The notes beneath the pieces are model-generated. The model saw nothing but the letters and a program-made list of their open reading frames with translations. It had not been told where the DNA came from and made no database searches. A stretch of 41,827 bases of DNA from an uncultured Prevotella sp. (GTDB taxonomy: Bacteria > Bacteroidota > Bacteroidia > Bacteroidales > Bacteroidaceae): positions 1-41,827 of the forward strand of contig UQTI01000019.1 in assembly GCA_900543975.1 (NCBI GenBank), written 5' to 3'. Both the position numbers and the translations under genes were made by a program. This document shows positions 1-8,562 of the stretch, piece after piece; the first letter of the stretch is position 1, and each line of letters starts with the position of its first letter.

Positions 1-8
1 TGGATATT

Positions 9-68
9 CGCCGCCTTCGGCGACGCTCTGGCAAGCGACAAAGTCGAGCGCGGCGGCGCTTGCCAGAG
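9..68. repeat. REP-like double hairpin, dispersed repeat relative
   Basis: Two inverted repeats lie side by side. A 5-bp stem (CGCCG/CGGCG) spans 9-22. A perfect 12-bp stem pairs CTCTGGCAAGCG at 26-37 with its complement at 57-68. The segment GCTCTGGCAAGCGAC plus a following AAAG..CGAGCG recurs at about 30191-30217 inside another repeat, so this is a dispersed sequence and not just a local terminator. No gene is visible in 1-256 apart from the rprX start. Confidence 0.6.
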
Positions 69-256
69 ATAATTTTCATAGTATAAATAAGAAAGCTCTG
101 TTTGTAACATTTTTACAAAAGAGGGAAGAAAGAGAAGCGTTATATATATGCAGTTTTGCAATTATCTACGTCAATATTGGTTAATTATCTTAAATCGTCA
201 TTCTTTTTTTAACAAAACGCTATTAACAAAGAAAAAAATGGCTTATCTTTGCCGAT

Positions 257-1819
257 ATGAAAAAAAGAACGATTTGGACAATAGCTGCAATCATGGGATT
301 TTCCTTCATGGCGTTGCTCTACCTTCAGCTGAGATACATCCAGGAGATGGTGGACATGAAGAAGGAACAGTTCGATGAGTCGGTGAACAGAGCGTTGTAT
401 CAGGCATCACGCAATCTGGAACTCAACGAGACATTGAGGTATCTGGAGAAAGACGTGAACGAAACGGAACGACGCGCTTTCCGCCGCGACTCTGTAGGCA
501 CACGCTCAAAGACACCTGACGGGTCTATTCAGCAGTCGCACCAATATTCGGTCATGGGCAAAGACGGCACCATCTATTCGTCATTTGAGCTTAAGACGAT
601 ATCGGTGAAGCCATCGCAGATGCCCAAGGCCATGATCCTGCACACCGACAAGAACTCGCTGTCGGAGGCGTCGAAATCGTTGCAGGAGATTGTGAAGAAC
701 CGTTACGTCTACCAAAAAGCGCTGCTCGACGAGGTGGTCTACACCATTCTCTATTCGGCATCGGACAAACCGCTGAAAGAGCGCATCAACTTTAAGCTGC
801 TTGACCAAGACCTCAAGGCAGAGCTGATGAACAACGGCATCAACATTCCGTACCATTTCACCGTGTCCACACAAGACGGCCGTGAGGTCTACCGCTGTCC
901 CGAATATTCGGACGAAGGCGAGGAGTTTACCTATTCGCAGGTTCTCTTCCGAAACGACCCACAGTCGAAGATGGGTGTCGTGAAGGTACACTTCCCTGAG
1001 ATGCACGCTTACATCTTCTCGTCTGTGAGGTTCATGATTCCGTCGGTGGCGTTCACACTCGTGCTGCTCATAACGTTCCTCTTCACCATCGTCGTGATCT
1101 TCCGTCAGAAGCGTTACACAGAGATAAAGAACGACTTCATAAACAACATGACGCATGAGCTGAAGACACCTATCGCCAGCATCTCCCTGGCGGCACAGAT
1201 GCTCAACGACAACAGCGTGCCGAAGAGCGAGACCATGCTCAAGCATCTCGGCGGCGTTATCTACGATGAGTCGAAACGTCTGAGATTCCTTGTCGAGAAG
1301 GTGCTGCAGATGTCGATGTTTGACCGCAAGAAGGCTGTGTTCAAGAAGAAGAAGCTCGACCTCAACGAGATGGTTGAGAACATCGCCAACTCGTTCACCT
1401 TGCGTGTGGAACACACAGGCGGCAAGATATACACAGAGATAGAAGCCATCGACTCAACGATCTATGTCGACGAGATGCACTTCCAGAATGTCATTAACAA
1501 CCTGCTCGACAACGCGGTTAAATATCGCAAACCCGACCAGCCTGTCGACATCTACATACGCACATGGAACGATGACACGCATCTTTATCTATCCATACGC
1601 GACACAGGCTTGGGCATAAAGCGCGACAACCTTAAGAAGGTGTTTGATAAGTTCTACCGCGTTCACACAGGCAATGTGCATGATGTCAAGGGCTTTGGCC
1701 TCGGTTTGGCTTACGTCAAGAAGATCGTCATCTTACACCAGGGCGACATCTCGGTAGAGAGCGACCTCGGCAAGGGCACGAAGTTTACAATCAAGCTGCC
1801 CGTGATCAAGGACGAATAA
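257..1819 (+). CDS. rprX: Sensor histidine kinase, RprX type
   Basis: Membrane-bound sensor kinase of 520 residues that should phosphorylate the response regulator encoded just downstream. An N-terminal membrane segment (about 5-25) is followed by a roughly 230-residue extracytoplasmic sensor region and a second membrane segment (about 255-280). The dimerisation/phosphoacceptor motif MTHELKTP follows, with the phospho-histidine at about residue 300. The HATPase domain shows an N box (NNLLDNAVKY), a G1 box (DTGLGI) and a G2 box (GFGLGLAYVKKI). It resembles RprX of Bacteroides fragilis, which with RprY affects tetracycline susceptibility; that role is family knowledge and not visible here. A -7-like TATCTTTG at 244-251 ends only 5 nt before the ATG and no TTTG sits at -33, so a leaderless mRNA is possible but unproven. 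Confidence 0.88.
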   Translation: MKKRTIWTIAAIMGFSFMALLYLQLRYIQEMVDMKKEQFDESVNRALYQASRNLELNETLRYLEKDVNETERRAFRRDSVGTRSKTPDGSIQQSHQYSVMGKDGTIYSSFELKTISVKPSQMPKAMILHTDKNSLSEASKSLQEIVKNRYVYQKALLDEVVYTILYSASDKPLKERINFKLLDQDLKAELMNNGINIPYHFTVSTQDGREVYRCPEYSDEGEEFTYSQVLFRNDPQSKMGVVKVHFPEMHAYIFSSVRFMIPSVAFTLVLLITFLFTIVVIFRQKRYTEIKNDFINNMTHELKTPIASISLAAQMLNDNSVPKSETMLKHLGGVIYDESKRLRFLVEKVLQMSMFDRKKAVFKKKKLDLNEMVENIANSFTLRVEHTGGKIYTEIEAIDSTIYVDEMHFQNVINNLLDNAVKYRKPDQPVDIYIRTWNDDTHLYLSIRDTGLGIKRDNLKKVFDKFYRVHTGNVHDVKGFGLGLAYVKKIVILHQGDISVESDLGKGTKFTIKLPVIKDE

Positions 1820-1956
1820 GTCATTGTCAAAGAAAAAAGACATATCAGGAAAAAGACATAAACAAAAGAGATAATCGAAAACAAACAATTCGACAAGAAA
1901 GTATTTAAAAGTGAATTATTAAACATTAAATATCAAACATTAAACATTATAAGATT
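1820..1956. other. rprX-rprY spacer with A/T repeats
   Basis: The 137-bp spacer is very A-rich. It holds AAAAAGACATA twice (about 1838 and 1852) and a run of AAACATTAA-type units at about 1918-1950, just before the rprY start. No hairpin or second promoter was recognised, so the two genes probably share a transcript. Confidence 0.4.
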
Positions 1957-2655
1957 ATGGACGAGAAATTGAAAATTCTGTTGTGCGAGGATGATGAGAA
2001 CTTGGGTATGCTTCTTCGCGAGTATCTGCAAGCTAAAGGCTACACGGCAGAGTTGTGCCCCGATGGCGAGGCTGGTTTCAAAGCTTTCATGAAAACCAAG
2101 TTTGATATCTGTGTGCTCGACGTGATGATGCCTAAGAAGGACGGCTTCACGCTGGCTCAAGAGATTAGACAGTCGAACGCAGAGATGCCTATCATCTTCC
2201 TCACGGCCAAAACGCTTAAGGAAGACATCCTGGAGGGATTCAAGCTTGGCGCCGACGACTATATAACCAAGCCTTTCTCTATGGAAGAGCTTGTGCTGCG
2301 CATTGAGGCAATCCTGCGCCGTGTTCGCGGCAAGAAGAACAAGGAGAGCTCGGTGTACCACATCGGACGCTTCGTGTTCGACACACAGAAGCAGCTGCTC
2401 TCTATCGGCGACAAGCAGACAAAGCTCACAACCAAGGAGAACGAACTGCTGGCTCTGCTCTGCAGCCACGCCAACGAGATCTTGCAGCGCGACTTTGCGT
2501 TGAAGACCATCTGGATTGATGACAACTACTTCAACGCACGCTCTATGGACGTTTACATCACCAAGCTGCGCAAGCACCTGAAAGACGACGACCAGATTGA
2601 GATCATCAACATCCACGGCAAGGGATACAAGCTCATCACACCTGACGAGGAATAA
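1957..2655 (+). CDS. rprY: Response regulator, OmpR/PhoB type, RprY
   Basis: DNA-binding response regulator of 232 residues and the expected partner of the upstream kinase. The receiver domain (about 5-120) has the acidic pair E11/D12/D13, the phosphoacceptor D55 in VLDVMMP, the conserved Thr in FLTAKT and Lys in DYITKPF. The OmpR-type winged helix (about 135-230) ends in the recognition segment RSMDVYITKLRKHL followed by IHGKGYKL. Sequence and gene order match B. fragilis RprY as I know it. Targets cannot be read from this window. A terminator lies about 110 bp downstream. Confidence 0.92.
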   Translation: MDEKLKILLCEDDENLGMLLREYLQAKGYTAELCPDGEAGFKAFMKTKFDICVLDVMMPKKDGFTLAQEIRQSNAEMPIIFLTAKTLKEDILEGFKLGADDYITKPFSMEELVLRIEAILRRVRGKKNKESSVYHIGRFVFDTQKQLLSIGDKQTKLTTKENELLALLCSHANEILQRDFALKTIWIDDNYFNARSMDVYITKLRKHLKDDDQIEIINIHGKGYKLITPDEE

Positions 2656-2683
2656 CCAAAGCAAAGCTACCCCAAGAGCCATT

Positions 2684-2735
2684 AAAGCCGTTTTAAACGG
2701 AAAAGCCGTTAGAACGGGAAAGCTGTTAGAACGGG
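2684..2735. repeat. 17-bp tandem repeat x3 after rprY
   Basis: Three adjacent imperfect copies (2684-2700, 2702-2718, 2719-2735) of a unit close to AAAGCCGTTAGAACGGG. The unit is partly self-complementary (CCGTT..AACGG), so each copy can form a small hairpin. The array starts 29 bp after the rprY stop and precedes the terminator. Confidence 0.75.
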
Positions 2736-2762
2736 TGGCTTTTCACACAACAATAACTTAAA

Positions 2763-2808
2763 GAAAAACCGCAATAGGGTTGGTTCCCTACTGCGGTTTT
2801 TCTTTTTT
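2763..2808 (+). terminator. Rho-independent terminator, bidirectional
   Basis: AAAAACCGCAATAGGG pairs with CCCTACTGCGGTTTTT with one mismatch and a short TTGGTT-type loop, followed by a T run. The A tract on the 5' side makes it usable from the minus strand as well. It separates rprY from the convergent transglutaminase-like gene. Confidence 0.88.
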
Positions 2809-2855
2809 TATATTCTTATGCTTTTATATTCTTATGCTTTTGAAGACCAGATTGC

Positions 2856-5453
2856 TTAAATGCCATTTACAACCTTATGCAACTGCTCACCGAGACCAAT
2901 GGTGTAGCCTTGTGAGATGAACACCACACGGTTGAAGGTGTCGGCAATGATGAACACAGGCATCTGGTCAGGGTTCTGAAGCTTCATCTCCTTGGCTATT
3001 TGCTTACGGATAGCACCATCCTTGTCGATGCCAAACATCACGGTTGACGGAAGGTTGCCAAACTCGGCTGCGTTAAATTTCTTGGCATCGGCATCGTTGG
3101 CAAAGAGCAACAGCATGGGACGGCCCCATTTCTCAAGCTCGGTGCGCATCTTTTCGATGTCATGCAACGCATGATTGGTAGGCTCCTGCCCCACTCCAAC
3201 GAGTCCTACGACAAAATAGCCGCGGCCTGTCTGCGACAAGATGCTCACGCTCTTGCCATCCTTCTCAAACATCGACTCGCTGTTAAACGAGCCAATGACG
3301 CTGACAGCGGTTTGACTGGTACGCATCTCAAGCGGCACCGTTGTTGTGGTGTTGGCCTTAAGGTCAAATATCTGGTTGGTTGCCAGCACGCTACCGTCGG
3401 CAAGACGTGTGCCTGTTGTGAGAAGATACTTACCCTCATCAAGGTCAATGCCGTTCTTAAAGGTGTTAGCCCATGTTGAGCCTTCACCCATGTCGGCCTG
3501 GCCCTCCTCAAAGTTGAGCAGCTGTGTCACACCGTCAACGATCTTGCTCAGCGTGAAATGGTTATAATATTTAGGATTGTCGAGCACCTTTGTAGGCTTA
3601 TAGGTGAGCACCAGCTTGCCTTGTGGCGCGTTCTTATGCTCTTTGACAGCAGTAAACGACACGTCCTTCCACTGTCCGTCTTGCTTATACTGCACCTTCG
3701 ATGTCACCTCATCCTTTCGAGCCTCTATACCTATGCTTCGTGCAGCGTCAACAAAGAAGATGTCGCGTGAACGGGTGTCGGTAAGACGCGCCTTGAGCGC
3801 TCCCATAGGTGTCTGCGCAATCTTAAGAGCCAGACTGTCGGTAGACACGCGAAGGTTCTTGTTCATCCACTCTACAAGAGCAAGCGGATTCTTACGGAAC
3901 GCGGGTGCCTGCTTGGCAAAATATTTTGCCAGCTGGTTCTTGAACGGCGCGATGATAAGCTCGTTCTCCACACGCGGACCCACCTGGTCGCTCGCCGCCG
4001 TGAAATTGTCTTCAAGGATGTCGGTTGTTATGTCGCGGAAGTCCTTATCGCTAAGGGTCTTGAAAAGAGCGATCACACGAGGCATGTTGTCAGCATGACG
4101 GCTGACGAAAGAGGTTATGACCTCATGGTTTCCACGCGACTTGACAATAAACTCGGCTGCTTCAGGACAGATCTTCTTTGCCTCATCAAGCGTGAGGAAG
4201 GTAGATGTGTAAGCCTTGCGCAACGAGTCTTCATAAGCGAAACGCTTGTCGTTAACGGCACGCTGCTCTGGTGTGACAGCTGGCAGGACGGTATTTTCTG
4301 CGGGAGGCGTAACATCGAGCGTGTCATGCAACAGAGCCGCATCTTTCATATCGTGATTGAGCGTTATGCGCGCGTTCTTGTCCTTTCCGAACGACACTTT
4401 TGCGAAACCATAACGTCCGCCTTTTGACGCCCACACCATCATGTCGCCGTTTCCGGCTGAGATGTCTGTATGACCCAAGGCATCGGCATATTTCGTGGCA
4501 ACGGTGCAAAACTCGGCATAGTTGTAAATCTTGAAATCTACACGCGCATTGCTTACCGCAGAGCCGTCAACGTTGACCACAGCAATGTTTATCTTGCTGC
4601 AAGGAGCATAGTTGCTGATGAGGTTTATCTCGGTAAAATTGGTAGCGCGAAGCATCACCTCCTCGGGTCCGGCATAATCGCCAAACACCTTGGTGTGCAT
4701 GAGCATGGCACGCGAAGCAGGAGCATTGAACCATCCGAGGTTAAGCACAGGCTCTGGCTCGCAGGCACCGAGGAAGTACCATTTGCCATCGGCCCAAGCC
4801 TCTACCCATGCGTGGTTGTCGTCGGTGTGTGCCCAGCGCGGTGTGTAGACCTGACGGGCTGGAATGCCGACAGCACGCAAGGCGGCCACTGTGAACGTGC
4901 TCTGCTCACCACAACGGCCTGTGGCTGTGCGCACGGTGGCAAGGGGTGCAGACGTGCGTGCGTCAGACGGTTGATATGTCACCTTCTCGTGGCACCAGTG
5001 GTTTACCTCAAGAATGGCATCATACATGCTCTTGCCCTTGACCCTGTTTTTCAGTTCGCGGTAGAACACGGTGCGTGACGAGTCGAGCGGCTCGTTGTTA
5101 ACACGCAGCGGCAGCACAAAATGGCGAAACAACAGTTCGGGGACGTTCTTGCCCCACGTCATCTCTTCTCTTGCCGTGAGCGTGGCCTTGACGTTGTCAA
5201 GATAGAAGCTTGTAGGATAGTCGGTCACATCGGCAAGCGGCATGTAGGCATACAGAAACTCAAGAGCCTCTGTCTGCTCAAGCGTGGGCTTGAGGCTCTT
5301 GGTGTCAAAAAACTGCTTGCCCACTGTCTGCATGCGGTTTTTGAACACACTCTCTACCTTGTTGCGGTAAGGCGTGTCGGTGATGAAATGGTTGTCGCTC
5401 CATGCCCCAAGACACGTTGTGGCAAAGAGAAGCGACAGAAAGATTTTTTTCAT
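2856..5453 (-). CDS. Secreted transglutaminase-like protein with thioredoxin-like tail
   Basis: Exported protein of 865 residues. The order is a signal peptide (1-19), a helical N-terminal region, a transglutaminase/cysteine-protease-like domain (about 130-260), an Ig/carboxypeptidase-regulatory-like beta segment (about 275-350), a second alpha-helical region and a C-terminal thioredoxin-like segment (about 720-865). The transglutaminase core shows the nucleophile Cys181 in GRCGEQ and His214 in DDNHAWVE. Where the family usually has an Asp after KWY there is FLGACEPE, so the third catalytic acid is not obvious. The C-terminal segment has no CxxC pair, so it is unlikely to be a redox enzyme. 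The gene stands alone between two terminators. The substrate is unknown; cell-surface protein or peptide processing is an inference from the fold. Confidence 0.75.
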   Translation of the reverse strand: MKKIFLSLLFATTCLGAWSDNHFITDTPYRNKVESVFKNRMQTVGKQFFDTKSLKPTLEQTEALEFLYAYMPLADVTDYPTSFYLDNVKATLTAREEMTWGKNVPELLFRHFVLPLRVNNEPLDSSRTVFYRELKNRVKGKSMYDAILEVNHWCHEKVTYQPSDARTSAPLATVRTATGRCGEQSTFTVAALRAVGIPARQVYTPRWAHTDDNHAWVEAWADGKWYFLGACEPEPVLNLGWFNAPASRAMLMHTKVFGDYAGPEEVMLRATNFTEINLISNYAPCSKINIAVVNVDGSAVSNARVDFKIYNYAEFCTVATKYADALGHTDISAGNGDMMVWASKGGRYGFAKVSFGKDKNARITLNHDMKDAALLHDTLDVTPPAENTVLPAVTPEQRAVNDKRFAYEDSLRKAYTSTFLTLDEAKKICPEAAEFIVKSRGNHEVITSFVSRHADNMPRVIALFKTLSDKDFRDITTDILEDNFTAASDQVGPRVENELIIAPFKNQLAKYFAKQAPAFRKNPLALVEWMNKNLRVSTDSLALKIAQTPMGALKARLTDTRSRDIFFVDAARSIGIEARKDEVTSKVQYKQDGQWKDVSFTAVKEHKNAPQGKLVLTYKPTKVLDNPKYYNHFTLSKIVDGVTQLLNFEEGQADMGEGSTWANTFKNGIDLDEGKYLLTTGTRLADGSVLATNQIFDLKANTTTTVPLEMRTSQTAVSVIGSFNSESMFEKDGKSVSILSQTGRGYFVVGLVGVGQEPTNHALHDIEKMRTELEKWGRPMLLLFANDADAKKFNAAEFGNLPSTVMFGIDKDGAIRKQIAKEMKLQNPDQMPVFIIADTFNRVVFISQGYTIGLGEQLHKVVNGI

Positions 5454-5486
5454 ATAACGATTTGGTGATTGGTTGGTAAAAAGATT

Positions 5487-5530
5487 GAAAAAAAGGGAAG
5501 CAACATGTTTGGTGTTCGCTTCCCTTTTCC
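5487..5530 (-). terminator. Terminator downstream of rpiB
   Basis: Read on the minus strand, GGGAAGC and GCTTCCC form a 7-bp stem closed by a 16-nt loop and followed by eight T. It ends the tkt-rpiB transcript before the transglutaminase-like gene. Confidence 0.85.
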
Positions 5531-5586
5531 GTTCGTCAGACGTTTGTAAAGGGTGTTAAACCCGAAACGCGTCTTGGTATTGTTTC

Positions 5587-6027
5587 TTATTTTAAGTCGA
5601 TTTTCTCTACTCGTCTCTCATGACGACCGCCCTCAAACGTGGTGGCAAAGAACTCGTCCATGATCTTCTCGGCTGTCTTGTTGTCAACAAAACGGCCTGG
5701 CATCACGAGCACGTTGGCATCGTTATGCTGACGGATGAGATGAGCGATCTCAGGCATCCATGCCAAACCGGCACGCACACCGTTATGCTTGTTGAGCGTC
5801 ATGCTGATGCCCTCGCCGCTACCGCAGATGCCGATACCGGGATAAACCTCACCACTCGTTATGCCCTCTGCAAGAGCATGGCCGAAGTCGGGATAGTCGC
5901 AGCTCATGTCGCTATATGTTCCATAGTCTTTGTAGGGATAACCGTGCGACTCAAGATACTGAATCACAAATTTCTTCAATGCGAAGCCTGCGTGGTCGCA
6001 AGCAATGCCGACTGTCTTTATCTCCAT
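5587..6027 (-). CDS. rpiB: Ribose-5-phosphate isomerase B
   Basis: Cytosolic enzyme of the non-oxidative pentose phosphate pathway that interconverts ribose 5-phosphate and ribulose 5-phosphate. The 146 residues match the family length. The N-terminal CDHAG motif and the active-site segment GICGSGEGIS with Cys68 are present, followed by NKHNGVRAG and the HNDANVLVMPGR segment. It lies 160 bp downstream of transketolase on the same strand, which fits one transcript supplying pentose phosphates. RpiB proteins can also act on allose 6-phosphate, but nothing nearby suggests that. Confidence 0.95.
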   Translation of the reverse strand: MEIKTVGIACDHAGFALKKFVIQYLESHGYPYKDYGTYSDMSCDYPDFGHALAEGITSGEVYPGIGICGSGEGISMTLNKHNGVRAGLAWMPEIAHLIRQHNDANVLVMPGRFVDNKTAEKIMDEFFATTFEGGRHERRVEKIDLK

Positions 6028-6067
6028 AAGCGTTAATGTTTAGAAGTAAATAGGTTTTCAATTAAGC

Positions 6068-6102
6068 GGGCCATGCTGACGCGCTATGCTTCAGCACAGC
6101 CC
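6068..6102. other. Hairpin between tkt and rpiB
   Basis: An imperfect inverted repeat, GGGC-..-TGCTGA / TCAGCA-..-GCCC, lies between the two genes. No T run follows on either strand, so a processing or mRNA-stability site is more likely than a terminator. Its role is unproven. Confidence 0.35.
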
Positions 6103-6187
6103 ACCTTTAATAATTATCTCTTGATGCGCAGCTTTTGTCGCTGCTCATGTTTTTTCTGACATTTGGGTTCTTTTTCAGAACTCACGT

Positions 6188-8206
6188 TTATTTTCCGATG
6201 AAAGCCTTTACCTGCTTGTACACGTTCTCAGCTGTGAAGCCGAGCTTCTCGTCGAGCACCTTGTAAGGAGCTGAGAAGCCAAACGAGTTGAGACCGTAAA
6301 CGGTGCCGTTGGCACCTACAAGACCCTCAAGGGTGACGGGCAGACCAGAGGTGAGACCAAAGATCTTTGAACCCTGTGGCAAGATGCTCTCCTGATACTC
6401 TTTCGACTGTGTGCGGAACAGACCCTCAGAAGGAACGCTGACGATGCGCACCTTGATGCCTTCGTTGCGAAGCAGCTCGCTACCAGCCACAAGGGTAGAC
6501 ACCTCTGAGCCAGAAGCAAGAAGGATAACGTCGTAGTCGGCATCAGAACCTTTCACGACATACGCACCCTTGCGTGCCTCCTCATAATCGTTGCCCTCGG
6601 GCAGACTTGTCACGTTCTGACGAGAGAAGATGAGAGCTGTAGGTGTGGCCATGTTCTCAACAGCCATCTTCCAGCACACTGTTGCCTCGTCGGTGTCGGC
6701 AGGACGGAACACGCGGACAGAGTCTTGACCGTTGTGGTTCTTCAACTTCTCCATGAGACGGATCTGTGCCTCCTGCTCCACGGGCTCGTGGGTGGGACCA
6801 TCCTCGCCTACACGGAACGCATCGTGTGTCCAGATAAACTTGATAGGCACCTGCATGAGAGCAGCCATGCGGATGGCGGGCTTCATATAGTCGGAGAACA
6901 CAAAGAATGTGCCGCAAGCGGGGATAACGCCACCGTGCAGATACATGCCTATGCAGACGCAGGCCATGGTGAGCTCGCTCACACCTGCCTGGAAGAACGC
7001 GCCAGAGAAATCGTCGTAACGCATGTCCTTTGTCTTCTTCTGGAAGCCATCGGTCTTGTCAGAGTTGCAGAGGTCGGCAGAAGAGCACACCATGTTGCCC
7101 ACCTGCTCTGCAAGCACACCGAGACAGTTGGCAGAAGCTGCACGCGTAGCAGCATCACGAGGCTGCACGAGAGCGCTCCAGTCGACCTTAGGAGCATCGC
7201 CTGAGAACCACTGCTTCATGAGCTCTGCCTTCTCAGGATTGTTCTTACGCCACTCTTCCTCAGCGGCATGACGTGCAGCCACGATGGTGCGCAGCTCAGC
7301 GTTGCGCGCATCGTAGAGAGCCTTCACGTCGTCAAACACAACGAACGGGTCGTTAACATCGCCACCAAGATTCTTCACCGTGTTCACATAAGCATCGCCA
7401 CCGAGTGGTGCGCCGTGTGTCTTCACGTTACGCTCGTAGCTGCTGTTGTCGGCCTTGCGTGCGCCCTTACCCATCAGTGTGTGACCGATGATAAGTGTAG
7501 GACGGTGCTCCTCCTTGCCGGCAAGGATCAGAGCGGCACGAATCTCGTCGGGGTCGTTGCCGTTTATTGTCAGCACGTTCCATCCCCATGCGCGATATTT
7601 CTGCTCGGTGTTCTCGTTCATCACCACGTCACACTCGGTAGAGAGCTGTATCTCGTTGGCATCGTAGAACATGATAAGGTTGTTCAGATGCAGCAGGCCG
7701 GCAATGCGTCCTGCACCCTGAGAAATTTCTTCCTGAATGCCGCCGTCAGAGATGTAAGCATAGATCTTATGCTGCATCATTGTGCTTCCGAGGCGTGCCT
7801 CAAGGAATTTCTCTGCAATGGCAGCACCCACAGCGTAGGTGTGTCCCTGTCCGAGAGGGCCTGACGTGTTCTCGATGCCGCGTGCGATGTCGCGCTCGGG
7901 ATGTCCAGGCGTCACCGAACCCCACTGACGGAACTGCTTCAGCTCCTCGATGGTGAATTTGCCTTGAAGGGCCAAGGCCGAATAGAGCATCGGCGACATG
8001 TGTCCCGGGTCAAGGTAGAAACGGTCACGGCCTTCCCATGTAGGATTCTCTGGGTCGTAGGTTAAAAACTCGGAGAAAAGTACATTAATGAAATCCGCAC
8101 CGCCCATAGCACCTCCGGGATGTCCAGACTTAGCTTTCTCAACCATCGATACAGCAAGGATTCTTATGTTGTCTGCTGCATGATTCATTAATTCCTTATT
8201 GTTCAT
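6188..8206 (-). CDS. tkt: Transketolase
   Basis: Thiamine-diphosphate enzyme of 672 residues moving two-carbon ketol units between sugar phosphates in the pentose phosphate pathway. The N-terminal KSGHPGGAMG segment, the PGH and TSGPLGQG motifs and the ThDP/metal-binding stretch starting SDGGIQEE are all present. The pyrimidine domain carries DDFSGAFFQAGVSE, and the substrate-binding HDAFRVGEDGPTHEP region follows. Full length for the family. The gene is followed by rpiB. On the minus strand a TATCTTTG -7 box lies at 8388-8395 without a good -33 box, giving a leader of about 170 nt that contains a degenerate repeat. Confidence 0.97.
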   Translation of the reverse strand: MNNKELMNHAADNIRILAVSMVEKAKSGHPGGAMGGADFINVLFSEFLTYDPENPTWEGRDRFYLDPGHMSPMLYSALALQGKFTIEELKQFRQWGSVTPGHPERDIARGIENTSGPLGQGHTYAVGAAIAEKFLEARLGSTMMQHKIYAYISDGGIQEEISQGAGRIAGLLHLNNLIMFYDANEIQLSTECDVVMNENTEQKYRAWGWNVLTINGNDPDEIRAALILAGKEEHRPTLIIGHTLMGKGARKADNSSYERNVKTHGAPLGGDAYVNTVKNLGGDVNDPFVVFDDVKALYDARNAELRTIVAARHAAEEEWRKNNPEKAELMKQWFSGDAPKVDWSALVQPRDAATRAASANCLGVLAEQVGNMVCSSADLCNSDKTDGFQKKTKDMRYDDFSGAFFQAGVSELTMACVCIGMYLHGGVIPACGTFFVFSDYMKPAIRMAALMQVPIKFIWTHDAFRVGEDGPTHEPVEQEAQIRLMEKLKNHNGQDSVRVFRPADTDEATVCWKMAVENMATPTALIFSRQNVTSLPEGNDYEEARKGAYVVKGSDADYDVILLASGSEVSTLVAGSELLRNEGIKVRIVSVPSEGLFRTQSKEYQESILPQGSKIFGLTSGLPVTLEGLVGANGTVYGLNSFGFSAPYKVLDEKLGFTAENVYKQVKAFIGK

Positions 8207-8562
8207 GTCTTGTATTTAGTGTTAAAATAGAACTATTTAAAATCTTATTCGTAATTTTGGGATGTCATGGTTAATTTCTTTTAGCAGAGACGAAAACTTC
8301 TTTGGTAAGATGAAGCTTCTTTTGTTGGGGTGATGCCTCTTTTACGGAAATGAGGTCTATTTTTTATGCCAAGAAATCTATTTAGTGCAAAGATAGTGAT
8401 ATTAGTTGGATTAGTTTAATTTTTGAATGTGTTTTTTGACAAATCTGTTATTTTTTTATTCATCATCAATAAAAAACGCAAAGAAAAAGTCGGCCTTGCC
8501 GTTAAGCAGACCGACTTTATATTGTTTTTCTCTAAAACGATGCAAGAGAAACAGAGCTTTTA
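8207..8562 (-). promoter_or_regulatory. tkt leader region with degenerate ~20-bp repeats
   Basis: Non-coding stretch between galK and tkt. It holds a likely tkt -7 element (TATCTTTG on the minus strand, 8388-8395), four to five degenerate copies of a roughly 20-bp unit at 8296-8384 (on the plus strand each starts with CTTCTTT-, CCTCTTT- or TCTATTT-like), and the galK terminator at its far end. No gene was seen. Confidence 0.5.
8484..8520 (-). terminator. Terminator downstream of galK
   Basis: On the minus strand AAAGTCGG pairs with CCGACTTT around a 17-nt loop, followed by a T-rich stretch. It lies about 45 bp after the galK stop and closes the galactose operon. Confidence 0.8.

Noticed and set aside
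6068..6102. Terminator between tkt and rpiB
   Set aside because: The hairpin is not followed by a T run on the minus strand, so it is listed only as a hairpin.
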